Positions 19,403 to 29,130 of a stretch of DNA of 64,000 nt are shown one piece after another. Within the stretch, counting starts at the first letter, position 1; each line of letters starts with the position of its first letter. This DNA is from Ensifer adhaerens. GTDB taxonomy: Bacteria; Pseudomonadota; Alphaproteobacteria; Rhizobiales; Rhizobiaceae. A program made the position numbers and the translations under genes. The stretch is taken from positions 62,001 through 126,000 of the forward strand of contig NZ_LGAP01000009.1 of the NCBI RefSeq assembly GCF_001270265.1, written 5' to 3'. Under the pieces are notes generated by a model, which saw only the letters and a list, made by a program, of their open reading frames with translations, ran no database searches and had not been told where the DNA came from.

Positions 19403-20054
19403 AGATATCGAGCCGCCCTTGCGAAAGGATCATGCGCCGCGCCTCGACCTGATCCATCAAGGACAGATCGTGGGTGGCGATGACGACGGCGGTTCCGAGC
19501 CGGTTGAGCTCGAGGAAGAGGTTCAGGAGGCGCCGGGCCATCGGCGGGTCGACGTTGCCGGTCGGCTCGTCCGCGAGCAGGATTTCGGGGCGGTCGATCA
19601 GGGCGCGGGCGATTGCCGCGCGCTGCTTCTCACCGCCGGAGAGCACCGGCGGCAGCACGTTGATGCGCTCGCCAAGTCCGACCCATTTCAACAGTTCGAG
19701 CACGTCGGCGCGGTAGCTCGATTCGTCCTTGCCACGCACGCGCAGCGGAAGGGCTACGTTTTCGTAGGTCGTCAGATGGTCGAGCAGGCGGAAATCCTGG
19801 AAAACGATGCCGACGCGTCGGCGCAGCATCGGGAACTCTTCGCGCGGGATCGACGAAATGTTGCGGTCGAACATGCGGATCAGGCCGCGCGTCGGTTGCA
19901 AGGAGAGGAAGAGCAGGCGCAAGAGCGTCGTCTTGCCGGCACCCGAAGGTCCGGTCAGGAACTGGAACGACCGACGCGGAATATCGAAGGTCAGGTCCCG
20001 GAGAATTTCCGGCCCCATACCATAACGCAGTCCGACGTTCTCAAAATGAATCAA
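19395..20054 (-). CDS. ftsE: Cell division ATP-binding protein FtsE
   Basis: The 219 aa product is a single ABC ATPase: Walker A GPSGAGKTT near residue 36, Q-loop in GIVFQDFRLLDHLTTYENVA, signature LSGGEKQRAAIARAL, and Walker B ILLADEPTGNVDP. I chose the TTG at 20052-20054 because it gives the usual FtsE N-terminus (MIHFENVGLRYG) and length; no ATG lies in that region, and upstream residues are not FtsE-like. It energises FtsX and lies in the same operon. Confidence 0.92.
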   Translation of the reverse strand: MIHFENVGLRYGMGPEILRDLTFDIPRRSFQFLTGPSGAGKTTLLRLLFLSLQPTRGLIRMFDRNISSIPREEFPMLRRRVGIVFQDFRLLDHLTTYENVALPLRVRGKDESSYRADVLELLKWVGLGERINVLPPVLSGGEKQRAAIARALIDRPEILLADEPTGNVDPPMARRLLNLFLELNRLGTAVVIATHDLSLMDQVEARRMILSQGRLDIYE

Positions 20055-20348
20055 AGGTAGCCCAGTCTCTCTCACGACCCGTCCAGCTCTGCTTGGGGGC
20101 TGTCCATCTGCGCATAGGACGACAAGCACCGAAAGGCAAAACCGCCAGCGGAACCATGGTTAAGCAGCGGTTAATTTTTCATGAAAAGACGCCGCTTTCA
20201 CGGCCTCTTTCCGAAGCATTAACCATTTCGGTTTACGTGTCGGAAAGATTTGATGCAATGCCCTGATTCTTGCACCGCCCGGGATCGGCGCATTGCCCGA
20301 TGGTTTCGCATGGACGGCAGGTCCGCCCGCGATCCAGGAGGAAAGGCG

Positions 20349-21017
20349 ATGCAGGCGTTCCGCACGAAATCGGCTGGAGCCGCGGCCTATGCCGATCTGC
20401 TGCCACCGGACCGGGTTGCGCGCGAAGGCGCAGCCGCAACGCGCCGCGTCGACTATGTCGATGCCGAGTTCGAGACCGTTTCGGCGACGGCCCGCCGCAA
20501 TCCCTATCCTGTTTTCAACGACAATCAGAAGCAAACCAGACGCCATGGCCCGACCCTGACGGTCGTTCGCGACGAGCAGTCCCCGCTGAGGCGCCTGCTG
20601 TCCTTCGCCGAGACACGGTTACGCGCCATGCCGGCGCGCCAGTTCGCCGGGCTGGTCGCAGGCTTCGCCATTGCGGCTTTTGCGGGCATTATCGCTCTTT
20701 CGACCGGCGACGGGCTCGAGAACGAGCCGCTGGCGATCACCGACGTGACTGCGTCGCTCGATTACTCCGGCGGCATGCGGGTGCTTTCGGTTTACGGCTC
20801 CATCGACAATTCCTCCTCCGCGCTCCAGCGCCTGCCGTTGGTCGTGGTGGATGTGGTCAGCAATGGCCGCAAGGTTACGGCGACGCGATTGATGCCGGAG
20901 GGTGCTGCAATCGCGCCCGGCGAGAGCCGCCGCTTCGTCACCAGGCTCCCATATGCAGGTGGAAAAATGCCCGAGGTGAAGGTTTCCTTCGCCGAAAACG
21001 GTGTCTCCGTGCGCTGA
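20349..21017 (+). CDS. Membrane-anchored protein, DUF3426-like
   Basis: The product is 222 aa from the ATG at 20349, chosen because AGGAGGA lies seven bases upstream. Residues 1-95 are polar and probably disordered. One membrane helix follows (FAGLVAGFAIAAFAGIIALS). The remaining 90 residues form a beta-rich domain with VLSVYGSIDNSSSALQRLP and FVTRLPYAGGKMPEVKVSF, resembling the FxLyD/DUF3426 domain of alphaproteobacterial zinc-ribbon proteins beside ftsE. The N-terminal CxxC zinc ribbon of those proteins is not seen here. Function unknown. Confidence 0.72.
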   Translation: MQAFRTKSAGAAAYADLLPPDRVAREGAAATRRVDYVDAEFETVSATARRNPYPVFNDNQKQTRRHGPTLTVVRDEQSPLRRLLSFAETRLRAMPARQFAGLVAGFAIAAFAGIIALSTGDGLENEPLAITDVTASLDYSGGMRVLSVYGSIDNSSSALQRLPLVVVDVVSNGRKVTATRLMPEGAAIAPGESRRFVTRLPYAGGKMPEVKVSFAENGVSVR

Positions 21018-21080
21018 TTGTGCTAAGCGGGCGCGAAAGGGAAGGCGTTTGTCTTCCGGATGAAACGCTGGAGAAGCCGC

Positions 21081-21626
21081 ATGCCCGTCGTTCGCGGAAA
21101 GAATATCGAGCCCCTTTATACGGCAGAAACGATCGCCGCACGCAACACCGAGCTCGCTGACATGATCGTAGAAGGTCCCCACAAGGACCTGCTGGTAATC
21201 GCGGTGTTGAAGGGCTCGTTCATCTTTGCCGCCGACCTGATCCGCGCCATGCACAATACCGGCCTTGCACCGGAAGTCGAGTTCATCACGCTGTCGAGCT
21301 ACGGGCTCGGCACGGTCTCCCAGGGCGTGAAGATCATCAAGGACATCGATAGCGACGTGCACGGCCGCGATGTGCTCCTGATCGACGATATCCTGGAATC
21401 CGGGCGCACCCTGCGCTTTGCCAAGGAACTGATGTACGAGCGCGGTGCGCGTAACGTTACCATCGCCGTGCTGCTCGACAAGCGCGTCAAGCGCAAGGTC
21501 GAGCTTGAGGCGGACTATGTCGGCTTCGAATGCCCCGATCATTTCGTCGTTGGTTACGGCATGGACGTGGCCTATGCGTTCCGCGAATTGCCCTTCGTCG
21601 GCGTTGTCACCGGCGACGCCGAGTAA
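21081..21626 (+). CDS. hpt: Hypoxanthine phosphoribosyltransferase
   Basis: The 181 aa product starts MPVVRGKNIEPLYTAETIAA. The PRPP-binding motif is VLLIDDILESGRTL near residues 98-111, with LLVIAVLKGSFIFAADL before it and a flexible loop with LSSYGLGTVSQGVKI. It salvages hypoxanthine (and probably guanine) to nucleotides in the cytoplasm. A GGAGA lies ahead of the ATG at 21081. An upstream start at 21060 adds seven residues and is less likely. Confidence 0.93.
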   Translation: MPVVRGKNIEPLYTAETIAARNTELADMIVEGPHKDLLVIAVLKGSFIFAADLIRAMHNTGLAPEVEFITLSSYGLGTVSQGVKIIKDIDSDVHGRDVLLIDDILESGRTLRFAKELMYERGARNVTIAVLLDKRVKRKVELEADYVGFECPDHFVVGYGMDVAYAFRELPFVGVVTGDAE

Positions 21627-21926
21627 AAGCGAAAATACGCAGCGCTGCGGCATTTGAGATCGCGGCGCTGTAACGCCTACCCGGTGCGTTCAGCGCACGC
21701 AGCAGGGCCTGCTCAATCCGGTATTCCGAAATCCAGCCGCCCGGCGTTTACCGAACACAAAGAAAAAGCTGGTTGTTTGAGGTCGTGTCGTGCGTCGTCC
21801 CCTTAAGGGCGCCGCGTGCCGCTGCGGCCTACCGCCACATTTCTCGTGAGCGTTGCCGTATCCATTGGAATGGGCCGGTCTCTTCGCGATAGAGCCGTGC
21901 CGTCGCAGCGAACGCGGGAGGCCATG
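21627..21926. other. Intergenic region between hpt and cpdR
   Basis: These 300 bases hold a half-copy of a mosaic palindromic repeat (21639-21674) just after hpt, then the upstream region of cpdR. I see no clear promoter, terminator or small gene in the rest. Confidence 0.6.
21639..21674 (+). repeat. Family 2 mosaic repeat, half-copy
   Basis: CAGCGCTGCGG...CGCGGCGCTGTAAC resembles only the first palindrome of the elements at 9451 and 32963; the CTGCATAA palindrome is absent. It may also serve as a hairpin after hpt. Confidence 0.5.
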
Positions 21927-22286
21927 ATGGCGAAGATCCTGATTACCGAGGACGAGGATGCATTGCGTTCCTTCGTCGCGCGGGCCTTGAGGCTCGATGG
22001 ACATGAGACCGTGGAGGCTGGAGACGGCGCAGACGGACTTGCCTGCCTGCAAACCGAGAATTTCGACCTGCTGCTGTCAGATATCCGCATGCCCGTCATG
22101 GACGGCATCGAGCTGACGCATCAGGCGTCCGCCGCTTTTCCGGCGATGAAGATCCTGCTGATGACCGGTTACGCCGAGCAGCGTGAGCGTGCAGACGATC
22201 TCGCCGACAAGATCGTCGACGTCATCTCCAAACCCTTTTCCCTGCCTGATATCCGCAAGGCCGTGGCACTGGCGCTTGCCGCCTGA
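21927..22286 (+). CDS. cpdR: CpdR-type single-domain response regulator
   Basis: The 119 aa product, MAKILITEDEDALRSFVARAL, is a stand-alone receiver domain. The acidic pocket is EDED near residues 8-11, the phospho-acceptor Asp is in LLLSDIRMPVMDGIE, and MTGYA and SKPFS carry the conserved Thr and Lys. In alphaproteobacteria CpdR acts as an adaptor for ClpXP-mediated proteolysis in the cell cycle, under the CckA-ChpT phosphorelay. ATG 21927 is preferred over 21924 because GGGAGG is then 5 bases away. Confidence 0.9.
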   Translation: MAKILITEDEDALRSFVARALRLDGHETVEAGDGADGLACLQTENFDLLLSDIRMPVMDGIELTHQASAAFPAMKILLMTGYAEQRERADDLADKIVDVISKPFSLPDIRKAVALALAA

Positions 22287-22371
22287 AATCTGCCCCGTCG
22301 CAAGACGGCGCTTCACGGCAACTTTTTGCCGAAGAGGGAGCCCTAACGCTCTGCCGATCTGACAATTGATT

Positions 22372-22403
22372 ACGCCCTTGGAGCATTTCTGCTCCAAGGG
22401 CGT
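22372..22403. terminator. Bidirectional terminator between cpdR and the TIGR02302 gene
   Basis: A perfect 13-bp stem ACGCCCTTGGAGC/GCTCCAAGGGCGT with a 6-base loop, followed by a T-rich tract (TGTCTTT). It lies between converging genes. Confidence 0.85.
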
Positions 22404-22447
22404 TGTCTTTACCGGTTTTTCTTCCGGTTCTTTTTGCAGGTTGCGCC

Positions 22448-25066
22448 TCAGCGCATGTCGAGCAGCCGCTCGAGATATTGGCGCTCGGCTTCCGGCGACA
22501 GAGTGTTGCCGAGCCGGCGACGGATCTCGTCGAGGATCTCGCGGGCGCGCTGGGTATCGATTTCATCCGGCACCTTGACCTGGTCGCCGAAATCCGGACC
22601 GGCATTCTGCTGGCGCCGGCCGAGCGGATCGCGGCCATTCTGGCCATATTGCGGAATGCCCTGGCCAGGCCCCTGACCCTGGGCCTGCATCTGGTTCATC
22701 ATGTCCTGGGCGCCTTCGCGCAGTGCCTGCAGTGCGCGGCCCTGGCTGCCGACGGCCGGCTCGCCCTGGCCCTTGCCGAGCGATCCGGAGGCGCCTTCCA
22801 TTTCGCGCTTGGCGTCGCCGAACCCCTTGCCGGGCTTGATGCCCAGGCTTTCCAAGCCCTTCCGCAACTCGCTGAGTTGTTTGCCCAGCGCATCCTGCTG
22901 CTGCTTCAGCTGCTTCAGCGCGTCCTTCAGCTGCTCGGCGGTCATGTCGTCAAGCGGGTTGGGCTCACCGTCCTCATCGCCGCGCTGACCGGGGTCCTGC
23001 GGCATTTCCTGACCGTAAAGCTCGTTGTCTTCGCCCTGCAACGGATCGCCGCGCTGCATGCGGTCGCGCTGCGCCTGGTCGAGCTTGAACGTCTCGTCCA
23101 TCAGCCTTTGCTGTTCCTGCATCAGCTGGCCGAGCTTGTCCATCTGCTCGCGCATGGCGTTGTTCTGTTCGCCCATCTGCTGCTGGCCGCGGTTGGCCTG
23201 CAGGTTGTTCATCAGCCGTTGGAGCTCGGACAGCATCTGCCGGGCCTGGTCGCGTGCGCCCGATCGCGCCAGGTTCTCGATCTGGTTCATCATCTTCTCC
23301 AGATCCTGCGGGCGCAGCACATTGTTCTGATCCGGATTGGCGGCCAAGCGCGGGTTTTTCGCGGCCTCCTTGGCGAGCGCCTGCATGTATTCCTGCATGG
23401 CTTCGCGCAGTTCCTTCATCAGTTTGGCGATCTCCTCATCGGGCGCATTGCGCTCAAGCGCGTCCGACAACGCCTGCTGCGCGTCGCGCAGGCGGCGATC
23501 GGCCAGCGACAGATCGCCATCTTCGATGCCAAGCGCGATCTCCCAAAGGTGTTTTGCGGCATCGCGCAGCATGTCTTCGTTATGCGCCAGCGCCATGCGT
23601 GAGCGCGCCGACTTCAAGAGCAGGAAGTGGGTGAGGTTGGGGATCGTCTCCTCGGCGAAGCTGGTGATCGCATCGTTGAGGTCGATCGCCCGGAGCAGGT
23701 CGTTGGCGTTGAGCGCGAAGACCTGGCGCTGTTCGGCGACGGAGCCAGCCAAGGGATTGAAGAACTGGCGTGCTGGCAGGATCATGTCCTGCGGCACGCT
23801 TCGGCCCTCCTGGCCGGCAGCATCACGAGCGACGAGCGTGACGCGAACGCGCTTGCCGGCGAGCGGATGTTCACTGAGGTTGCGGCTGGTCGTGCCCTTG
23901 GCCTCGCGGGCATTGCGGCGCGGCAGGTCGAGCCGGTATTCGGGAAGCGGATAGAGCGGCCGTGCGTCCTTCACAGGCTCGTCCAGCGGCTTGATCTCAG
24001 CCCATGCCTGAGCGATGCCGTAATCGTCGGTTGCCAGGAAGGCGATGTCCAGCGACGCATTGGGGGTGGGCTTCGGCAGGCCGTCGAAGGCGATCTGCGG
24101 CACGCTGTCTGGGGTGATCTTGAACGTCCACCTCTGGTCGCCTACAGATAGTTCGCCGCCCTTGACAATCTTGTAGGCGTGATTGCGCACGGCATTATCG
24201 GGCGCCTTTTGGACGGCCGGTTCCGCTGACGCAGTCTTTTCGTCGTGTTTTTCCCCGGCGGTCGGGATGATGATCGGCTCTGCCGCTCCGTCTTCCGCAT
24301 AGCGGACGGTTTCTTCCGTGCCGGCGCCGGTGACGCGCACGGTCAGATCACTGAACTGCGGAATGGTGATTGCCGCTGTTTCATCAGATGGGGATGCGAC
24401 GCCCTGGCGACCGGTGAGGAAGACGGGTGCGCGTCCGGTATAGGCGGGCGGCGTCACCCAGGCATCAACCCGGATATCGGCGACTTCGCTTGCAGCCTGC
24501 GGCAGATGGAACACGTCGGAGAGCAGCCCCGCCCGATTGGAATAGGAATAGGCGAAAGCGACGCAGGCGATCAGAACCGGCAGCGCGCGAAGCGCGAAGG
24601 GGTCGTGGCGGGCAATGTCGGGACGCGGCAGGCCGGTGTCGAGCGCGCGGATCGTCCGCGCCATGCGCGTCTGATGTTCGCGCCACAGCGCCTCGCCGAA
24701 GGCACCGCCGGTTGCCGGCATATCGTCTTGGACGCGGATCGCCTGGTGGGGAAGATCGTTGCGTTCCTCCAACATGCGGTCTGCGTCGACATTCCCAGGC
24801 AATCTTAACCGGGTCAGCGGAATGAGCGAGGCGATGAAGGCGACGAGAAAGCCCAGAAGCAGGACGGCATGCAGCCAAAGTGGGGCAATGCGGAACAGAC
24901 CGAGCCAGGCGGCGGATAGAAACAGGAGGGCGATCGACGCGGGAACGAGGGCGCACGGCAAGACCTGCTCGGCGATCAACACCGCCCGCGCGACAAATCT
25001 CTTCAGTGCCAGTGTTCTGGCAAATGACTTCGGTTGTGGCGTTTCATCCTGCCGGAATTGCGTCAT
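22448..25066 (-). CDS. TIGR02302 family (DUF4175) membrane protein
   Basis: The 872 aa product has two or three membrane helices in the first 75 residues and another near residue 165 (LPVLIACVAFAYSYSN). A large periplasmic region follows (ADIRVDAWVTPPAYTGRAPVFL onward). The last 300 residues are low-complexity, rich in Gln, Met and Gly (for example QQQDALGKQLSELRKGLESL). This is the alphaproteobacterial TIGR02302 layout. Function unknown; an envelope role is likely from topology. It lies downstream of lysA on the same strand, a conserved order. Confidence 0.88.
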   Translation of the reverse strand: MTQFRQDETPQPKSFARTLALKRFVARAVLIAEQVLPCALVPASIALLFLSAAWLGLFRIAPLWLHAVLLLGFLVAFIASLIPLTRLRLPGNVDADRMLEERNDLPHQAIRVQDDMPATGGAFGEALWREHQTRMARTIRALDTGLPRPDIARHDPFALRALPVLIACVAFAYSYSNRAGLLSDVFHLPQAASEVADIRVDAWVTPPAYTGRAPVFLTGRQGVASPSDETAAITIPQFSDLTVRVTGAGTEETVRYAEDGAAEPIIIPTAGEKHDEKTASAEPAVQKAPDNAVRNHAYKIVKGGELSVGDQRWTFKITPDSVPQIAFDGLPKPTPNASLDIAFLATDDYGIAQAWAEIKPLDEPVKDARPLYPLPEYRLDLPRRNAREAKGTTSRNLSEHPLAGKRVRVTLVARDAAGQEGRSVPQDMILPARQFFNPLAGSVAEQRQVFALNANDLLRAIDLNDAITSFAEETIPNLTHFLLLKSARSRMALAHNEDMLRDAAKHLWEIALGIEDGDLSLADRRLRDAQQALSDALERNAPDEEIAKLMKELREAMQEYMQALAKEAAKNPRLAANPDQNNVLRPQDLEKMMNQIENLARSGARDQARQMLSELQRLMNNLQANRGQQQMGEQNNAMREQMDKLGQLMQEQQRLMDETFKLDQAQRDRMQRGDPLQGEDNELYGQEMPQDPGQRGDEDGEPNPLDDMTAEQLKDALKQLKQQQDALGKQLSELRKGLESLGIKPGKGFGDAKREMEGASGSLGKGQGEPAVGSQGRALQALREGAQDMMNQMQAQGQGPGQGIPQYGQNGRDPLGRRQQNAGPDFGDQVKVPDEIDTQRAREILDEIRRRLGNTLSPEAERQYLERLLDMR

Positions 25067-25220
25067 CCGCCCAAGTTCCCTTTCGGTCGCTCATGACCGC
25101 TCGTGACCGACCTTTTGAAGGATCAGGATAACACCGTTTGTGGCGAAGACGAGGGCGACAACAAAATCGTGATCGCCCGCACGGGCGATCCACAGATCAT
25201 CGTCCGATCCGGGAGGTCGC

Positions 25221-26489
25221 TCAGTCGAGCCAGTCCGGGACGGAATCGAGCCCGATCAGGTCGTCGTAGCTCTGGCGTGGCCTGATCACATGGAAACGAT
25301 CGCCCTTGACCAGGACTTCCGGGATCAGCAGTCGGCTGTTGTAGGTGCTGGCCTGGACTGCGCCATAGGCGCCGGCAGAACTGATGGCGAAGAGATCGCC
25401 CGGCTTCGGCATCGCCATCTCGCGATCGAGCGCCAGGTAGTCGCCGGTCTCGCAGACGGGACCGACGACATCGGCCTTGATGCGGGGCGCATTGGCGGCG
25501 GAGATGCGGACCGGCCTGATCTCGTGATAGGCCTCGTAGAGCGTCGGGCGGATCAGATCGTTCATGGCGCCATCGACGATGACGAAGGTCTTGTCACCGC
25601 CATCCTTGACGTAGATGACCTCGGTCACCAGGATGCCGGCGTTGCCGACGATCAGCCGGCCCGGCTCGGTGACGATCTTGCAGCCGAGCGACTGCAGCTG
25701 GCTCTTGACGATTTCGGCATAGGCGTCGGGCAAGGGCGGCGGATTGTTGTCTTCCTTATAGGGAATGCCAAGGCCGCCGCCGATATCGACGTGATCGATC
25801 GCATGGCCGTCGCTGCGCAGCGTGTCGACCAGCTCGCGCAGCAGCTTGAAGGCGTCGTCGAAGGGCTGCAGCTCGGTGATCTGGCTGCCGATATGCATAT
25901 CGATGCCGGTGACCTCAATGCCCGGCAGCGTTGCGGCATGGGCGTAGACGGCGCGGGCGCGCTCCCAGGAGATGCCGAACTTGTTTTCTTTCTTGCCGGT
26001 CGAGATCTTCGAATGGGTGCGGGCGTCGACATCCGGGTTGATGCGGAAGGAGACGTGGGCACGCTTGCCGGCGCGAACGGCGCGCTGGTTCAAGACCTCG
26101 AGTTCCGGTTCGGATTCGACGTTGAAGCAGTAGATGCCGGCCTCGAGCGCGAGGTCCATTTCCTGCGGGGTCTTGCCGACGCCCGAAAACATGATGCGGC
26201 TTGCCGGAATACCGGCGGCCAACGCGCGGCGCAGCTCGCCGCCCGAAACGACGTCGACGCCGGCGCCAAGGCGCGCGAGTGTCTTCAGCACCGCCTGGTT
26301 CGAATTGGCCTTCATGGCGTAGCAGACCATCGCGTCGACGTCGGCAAAGGCCTTGGAGAAGACCTTGTAGTGCCGCTCGAGCGTTGCCGTCGAATAGCAG
26401 TAGAAGGGTGTTCCGACGGCACGGGCGATGTCAGTCACCGGCACGTCTTCGGCGTAGAGGATTCCGTCGCGGTATTCGAAATGGTTCAC
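25221..26489 (-). CDS. lysA: Diaminopimelate decarboxylase
   Basis: The 422 aa product is a fold-III PLP enzyme. The PLP lysine is Lys60 in VCYAMKANSN. IDMHIGSQITELQPF, HVDIGGGLGIPYKED (phosphate-binding glycines), EPGRLIVGNAG and GPVCETGDYLA (active-site Cys from the partner subunit) are all present. It decarboxylates meso-diaminopimelate to lysine. It lies 15 bases downstream of the small lipoprotein gene and forms a block with argH and lptM that is standard in rhizobia. Confidence 0.96.
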   Translation of the reverse strand: MNHFEYRDGILYAEDVPVTDIARAVGTPFYCYSTATLERHYKVFSKAFADVDAMVCYAMKANSNQAVLKTLARLGAGVDVVSGGELRRALAAGIPASRIMFSGVGKTPQEMDLALEAGIYCFNVESEPELEVLNQRAVRAGKRAHVSFRINPDVDARTHSKISTGKKENKFGISWERARAVYAHAATLPGIEVTGIDMHIGSQITELQPFDDAFKLLRELVDTLRSDGHAIDHVDIGGGLGIPYKEDNNPPPLPDAYAEIVKSQLQSLGCKIVTEPGRLIVGNAGILVTEVIYVKDGGDKTFVIVDGAMNDLIRPTLYEAYHEIRPVRISAANAPRIKADVVGPVCETGDYLALDREMAMPKPGDLFAISSAGAYGAVQASTYNSRLLIPEVLVKGDRFHVIRPRQSYDDLIGLDSVPDWLD

Positions 26490-26504
26490 GGGGCGTGGCT
26501 CGGC

Positions 26505-26699
26505 TTAGAGGAGGGGATCGAGCAGGAAGCGGCGGTCGTCCACCTGTTCTTTCTGTTCGACGGTTCCGGCGGGGGTCAAGGTGTTGATCGGTGCCGTCGA
26601 GCCGGGTCGGTCGAGGTCGCCCTTGCGTCCGCAACCAACAAGAACCAGCCCGGGGATCGCCAGAAGAAGCGCAAGCCGGGCCGCCTTCGTGAATGTCAT
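26505..26699 (-). CDS. lptM: LptM/YifL-type small lipoprotein
   Basis: The 64 aa product has a signal peptide with lipobox LVGC at residues 19-22, followed by GRKGDLDRPG, the hallmark of the YifL/LptM family. E. coli LptM promotes oxidative maturation of the LPS translocon LptD. The C-terminus (residues 30-64) is polar. The gene lies between argH and lysA, as in other alphaproteobacteria, where it is often missed because of its size. Confidence 0.88.
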   Translation of the reverse strand: MTFTKAARLALLLAIPGLVLVGCGRKGDLDRPGSTAPINTLTPAGTVEQKEQVDDRRFLLDPLL

Positions 26700-26849
26700 C
26701 GTGATTTTCCTTCGCGGAGACTGATGCTGGTGCGATGTCTTATCGATTTTTCCGGCGCTTGTGCACCCTTAATCTGCGACGCGTTTCAGAGCCTTGTGCC
26801 TATGCCTGCCGTCGGCCCGAAGCCGCTGAACGGTTTCGGGCGACAGGGA

Positions 26850-28253
26850 TCAGTTGCGGGCGCGCCACCAGGCGATCTGCTTGCGAACCTCGTTCGGAGC
26901 GGTGCCGCCGAAGGAGGTACGGCTGGCGACCGAGGCCTCGACCGTCAGCACGTCGAAGACCTTGGCGGTGATCGAAGGATGGATCGACTGCAGGTCTTCA
27001 AGCGAGAGATCGGCGAGATCGCAGGTCTTCTGCTCGGCAAGGGCGACGGCGCGGCCAGTGACATGGTGGGCATCGCGGAAGGGCAGGCCCGCCTCGCGCA
27101 CCAGCCAGTCGGCAAGGTCGGTCGCGGTCGAATAGCCGGAGCCGGCAGCCGCCTTCATCCGGTCGGCGCGGATGGTCATATCGCGCACCATGCCGGTCAT
27201 CGCCGCAACGGCGAGCTCGAGGCTTTCGGCCGCGTCGAAGACCTGCTCCTTGTCTTCCTGCATATCCTTGGAATAGGCGAGCGGCAGGCCCTTCATGACG
27301 GTCAGAAGCGCGATCAGCGAGCCGTTGATGCGGCCGGTCTTGGCGCGCACCAACTCGGCGGCGTCCGGATTCTTCTTCTGCGGCATGATCGAGGAGCCGG
27401 TCGAAAACGCGTCGGAGAGACGGATGAAGCCGAACTGCGGCGTCGACCAGATGACGATCTCTTCGGCAAGGCGCGACATGTGCGTGGCGGCGATTGCTGC
27501 AATCGACAGGAATTCGAGCGCGAAGTCGCGGTCCGAAACCGTGTCGATCGAGTTGCGGGTGGGGCCGGCAAAGCCGAGCGCGCTGGCGGTCATGTGTCGA
27601 TCGATCGGGAAGCCGGTGCCGGCAAGGGCGGCCGCGCCGATCGGGCTTTCGTCCATGTGCTCGATGGCGTGGCGCACGCGCGAGCGGTCGCGGCCGAACA
27701 TTTCGACATAGGCCATGCAGTGGTGGCCGAAGGTCACGGGCTGGGCCGTCTGCAGATGGGTGAAGCCCGGCATGACGGTCTCGGCATGTTCCTCGGCGCG
27801 GTCGAGGAAGGCGGCGATCAGGCCGGTCAGGGCCGTCTCGGTCCTCTGCAGCTCTTCCTTGACCCAGAGGCGGAAATCGAGCGCCACCTGGTCGTTGCGC
27901 GAACGGGCAGTGTGCAGCCGGCCGGCCGCCGGGCCGATCAGGGTCGCAAGCCGGGCCTCGATGTTCATGTGGATGTCTTCGAGGCGACGGGAGTACTCGA
28001 ACTCACCGCTTTCGATCTCTGACAGGATCGTGTTCAGACCGTGAACGATCTTGTCTTTGTCCTCGGCGGAAATGATGCCTTGATGCGAAAGCATGGTCGC
28101 ATGCGCTATTGAGCCGCGGATGTCCTGAGCATAGAGCTTCTTGTCGAAGCCGATCGAGGCATTTATCTCCTCCATGATCGCATCCGGACCCGAGGCGAAA
28201 CGACCGCCCCACATCTGGTTGGAGGATTTCGTCTCGGAATTGCTGTCAGCCAT
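26850..28253 (-). CDS. argH: Argininosuccinate lyase
   Basis: The 467 aa product shows the fumarase/aspartase superfamily signature [12 protein letters not shown] near residue 285. [37 protein letters not shown] (catalytic His) and an N-terminal [14 protein letters not shown] are also seen. It splits argininosuccinate to arginine and fumarate. It is divergent from tlpA, leaving only 26 bases between the starts, so the two promoters must overlap the coding ends. Confidence 0.96.
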   Translation of the reverse strand: MADSNSETKSSNQMWGGRFASGPDAIMEEINASIGFDKKLYAQDIRGSIAHATMLSHQGIISAEDKDKIVHGLNTILSEIESGEFEYSRRLEDIHMNIEARLATLIGPAAGRLHTARSRNDQVALDFRLWVKEELQRTETALTGLIAAFLDRAEEHAETVMPGFTHLQTAQPVTFGHHCMAYVEMFGRDRSRVRHAIEHMDESPIGAAALAGTGFPIDRHMTASALGFAGPTRNSIDTVSDRDFALEFLSIAAIAATHMSRLAEEIVIWSTPQFGFIRLSDAFSTGSSIMPQKKNPDAAELVRAKTGRINGSLIALLTVMKGLPLAYSKDMQEDKEQVFDAAESLELAVAAMTGMVRDMTIRADRMKAAAGSGYSTATDLADWLVREAGLPFRDAHHVTGRAVALAEQKTCDLADLSLEDLQSIHPSITAKVFDVLTVEASVASRTSFGGTAPNEVRKQIAWWRARN

Positions 28254-28279
28254 GAAGAATGCCCGCCTTGGAGAATGAA

Positions 28280-28951
28280 ATGCCCGACCAGAAGAAATCC
28301 CCCCCGGCCGTGAAATTGTTCGCGCTCGCCGCCGTGTTCGGCGTGATCGTCGGTGCGGCAGCGGTATACGTGAAGGAGACGGGGTCTGGCAATGCCGAGA
28401 CGGCCGAAACGGCCGCTGCCGTCTGCCCGTTGACGGGCGAAAAGGTCGCCTCGCTGACGCCGTTCATGAAGGGGCAGGTGGCTGCGATGTCGCCGGCCGC
28501 GTCGCCGCGCCCGATCGCGCTTGATTTCAACGGCCCGGACGGCAAGCCGACGACTGCCGCTGCCTTTGCCGGCAAAACCATCCTCGTCAATCTCTGGGCC
28601 ACCTGGTGCGTGCCATGCCGCGAGGAGATGCCCGCCCTCAACGCGCTGCAGAAGTCGCTTGGCAGCGACAAGTTCGAGGTGGTCGCGATCAACATCGACG
28701 TCGGCGACGACGAAAAGCCGAAAGCCTTCCTCGATGAAACCGCCGTCCACGACCTGCGCTACTACCGCGATGCATCGATGGGCGTCTTCAACAATCTGAA
28801 GAAGGAGGGTTTGGCCTTCGGCCTGCCGGCGACCTTGTTGCTCGACGACAAGGGATGCCTGCTCGGCTCGATGAACGGCCCGGCCGCTTGGGACAGCGAC
28901 GATGCCAAGGCCCTGATCAGCGCCGCCATTGCCCCGGCCGCCGGCAGCTGA
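28280..28951 (+). CDS. tlpA: TlpA-type thiol:disulfide oxidoreductase
   Basis: The 223 aa product is anchored by one N-terminal helix ([20 protein letters not shown]). Its periplasmic thioredoxin domain carries the active site WCVPC in [20 protein letters not shown] and a cis-proline loop ([17 protein letters not shown]). An extra cysteine (AAAVCPLTG) lies near residue 52, as in rhizobial TlpA. TlpA reduces cysteines during CuA-site assembly of aa3-type cytochrome oxidase. GGAGA precedes the ATG at 28280. Confidence 0.92.
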   Translation: MPDQKKSPPAVKLFALAAVFGVIVGAAAVYVKETGSGNAETAETAAAVCPLTGEKVASLTPFMKGQVAAMSPAASPRPIALDFNGPDGKPTTAAAFAGKTILVNLWATWCVPCREEMPALNALQKSLGSDKFEVVAINIDVGDDEKPKAFLDETAVHDLRYYRDASMGVFNNLKKEGLAFGLPATLLLDDKGCLLGSMNGPAAWDSDDAKALISAAIAPAAGS

Positions 28952-28980
28952 GCGACTGTCCGCCACGGTCTGAAAACTGA

Positions 28981-29005
28981 AAAGCCCGGCATTTCGCCGG
29001 GCTTT
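28981..29005 (+). terminator. Terminator after tlpA
   Basis: AAAGCCCGGC pairs with GCCGGGCTTT around ATTTC, 29 bases after the tlpA stop; the terminal T's belong to the stem. Confidence 0.85.
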
Positions 29006-29028
29006 GAATTTCCGAGTTGGCCGACCAA

Positions 29029-29130
29029 AGCATTTCCAGGAAAAGTGCGAAGCGGTTTTCCGTCAGGTAATGCGTAAAAACAAAGAGATAGAGCGTTTCT
29101 GCAACTCCGTCTGAACCGGAAATGCTCTAG
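29029..29130 (+). repeat. RIME-type element, copy B (full length)
   Basis: About 102 bp. It begins AGCATTTCCAGGAAAAGTGC, has an inner GATAGAGC block, and ends CCGGAAATGCTCTAG, so the outer ends are inverted. It is nearly identical to 35806-35910. Its right end supplies the TAG stop (29127-29129) of the facing hbdA gene. Confidence 0.88.

Noticed and set aside
22403-23602. A 399-codon open frame antisense to the TIGR02302 gene
   Set aside because: It mirrors the low-complexity Gln/Leu-rich coding region of the real gene, and its leucine-rich sequence is a complement artefact.
25290-28022. A 910-codon open frame antisense to lysA, lptM and argH
   Set aside because: The opposite strand encodes three well-conserved genes. 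The open frame reflects GC-rich codon usage with few stops and has no domain or ribosome-binding support.
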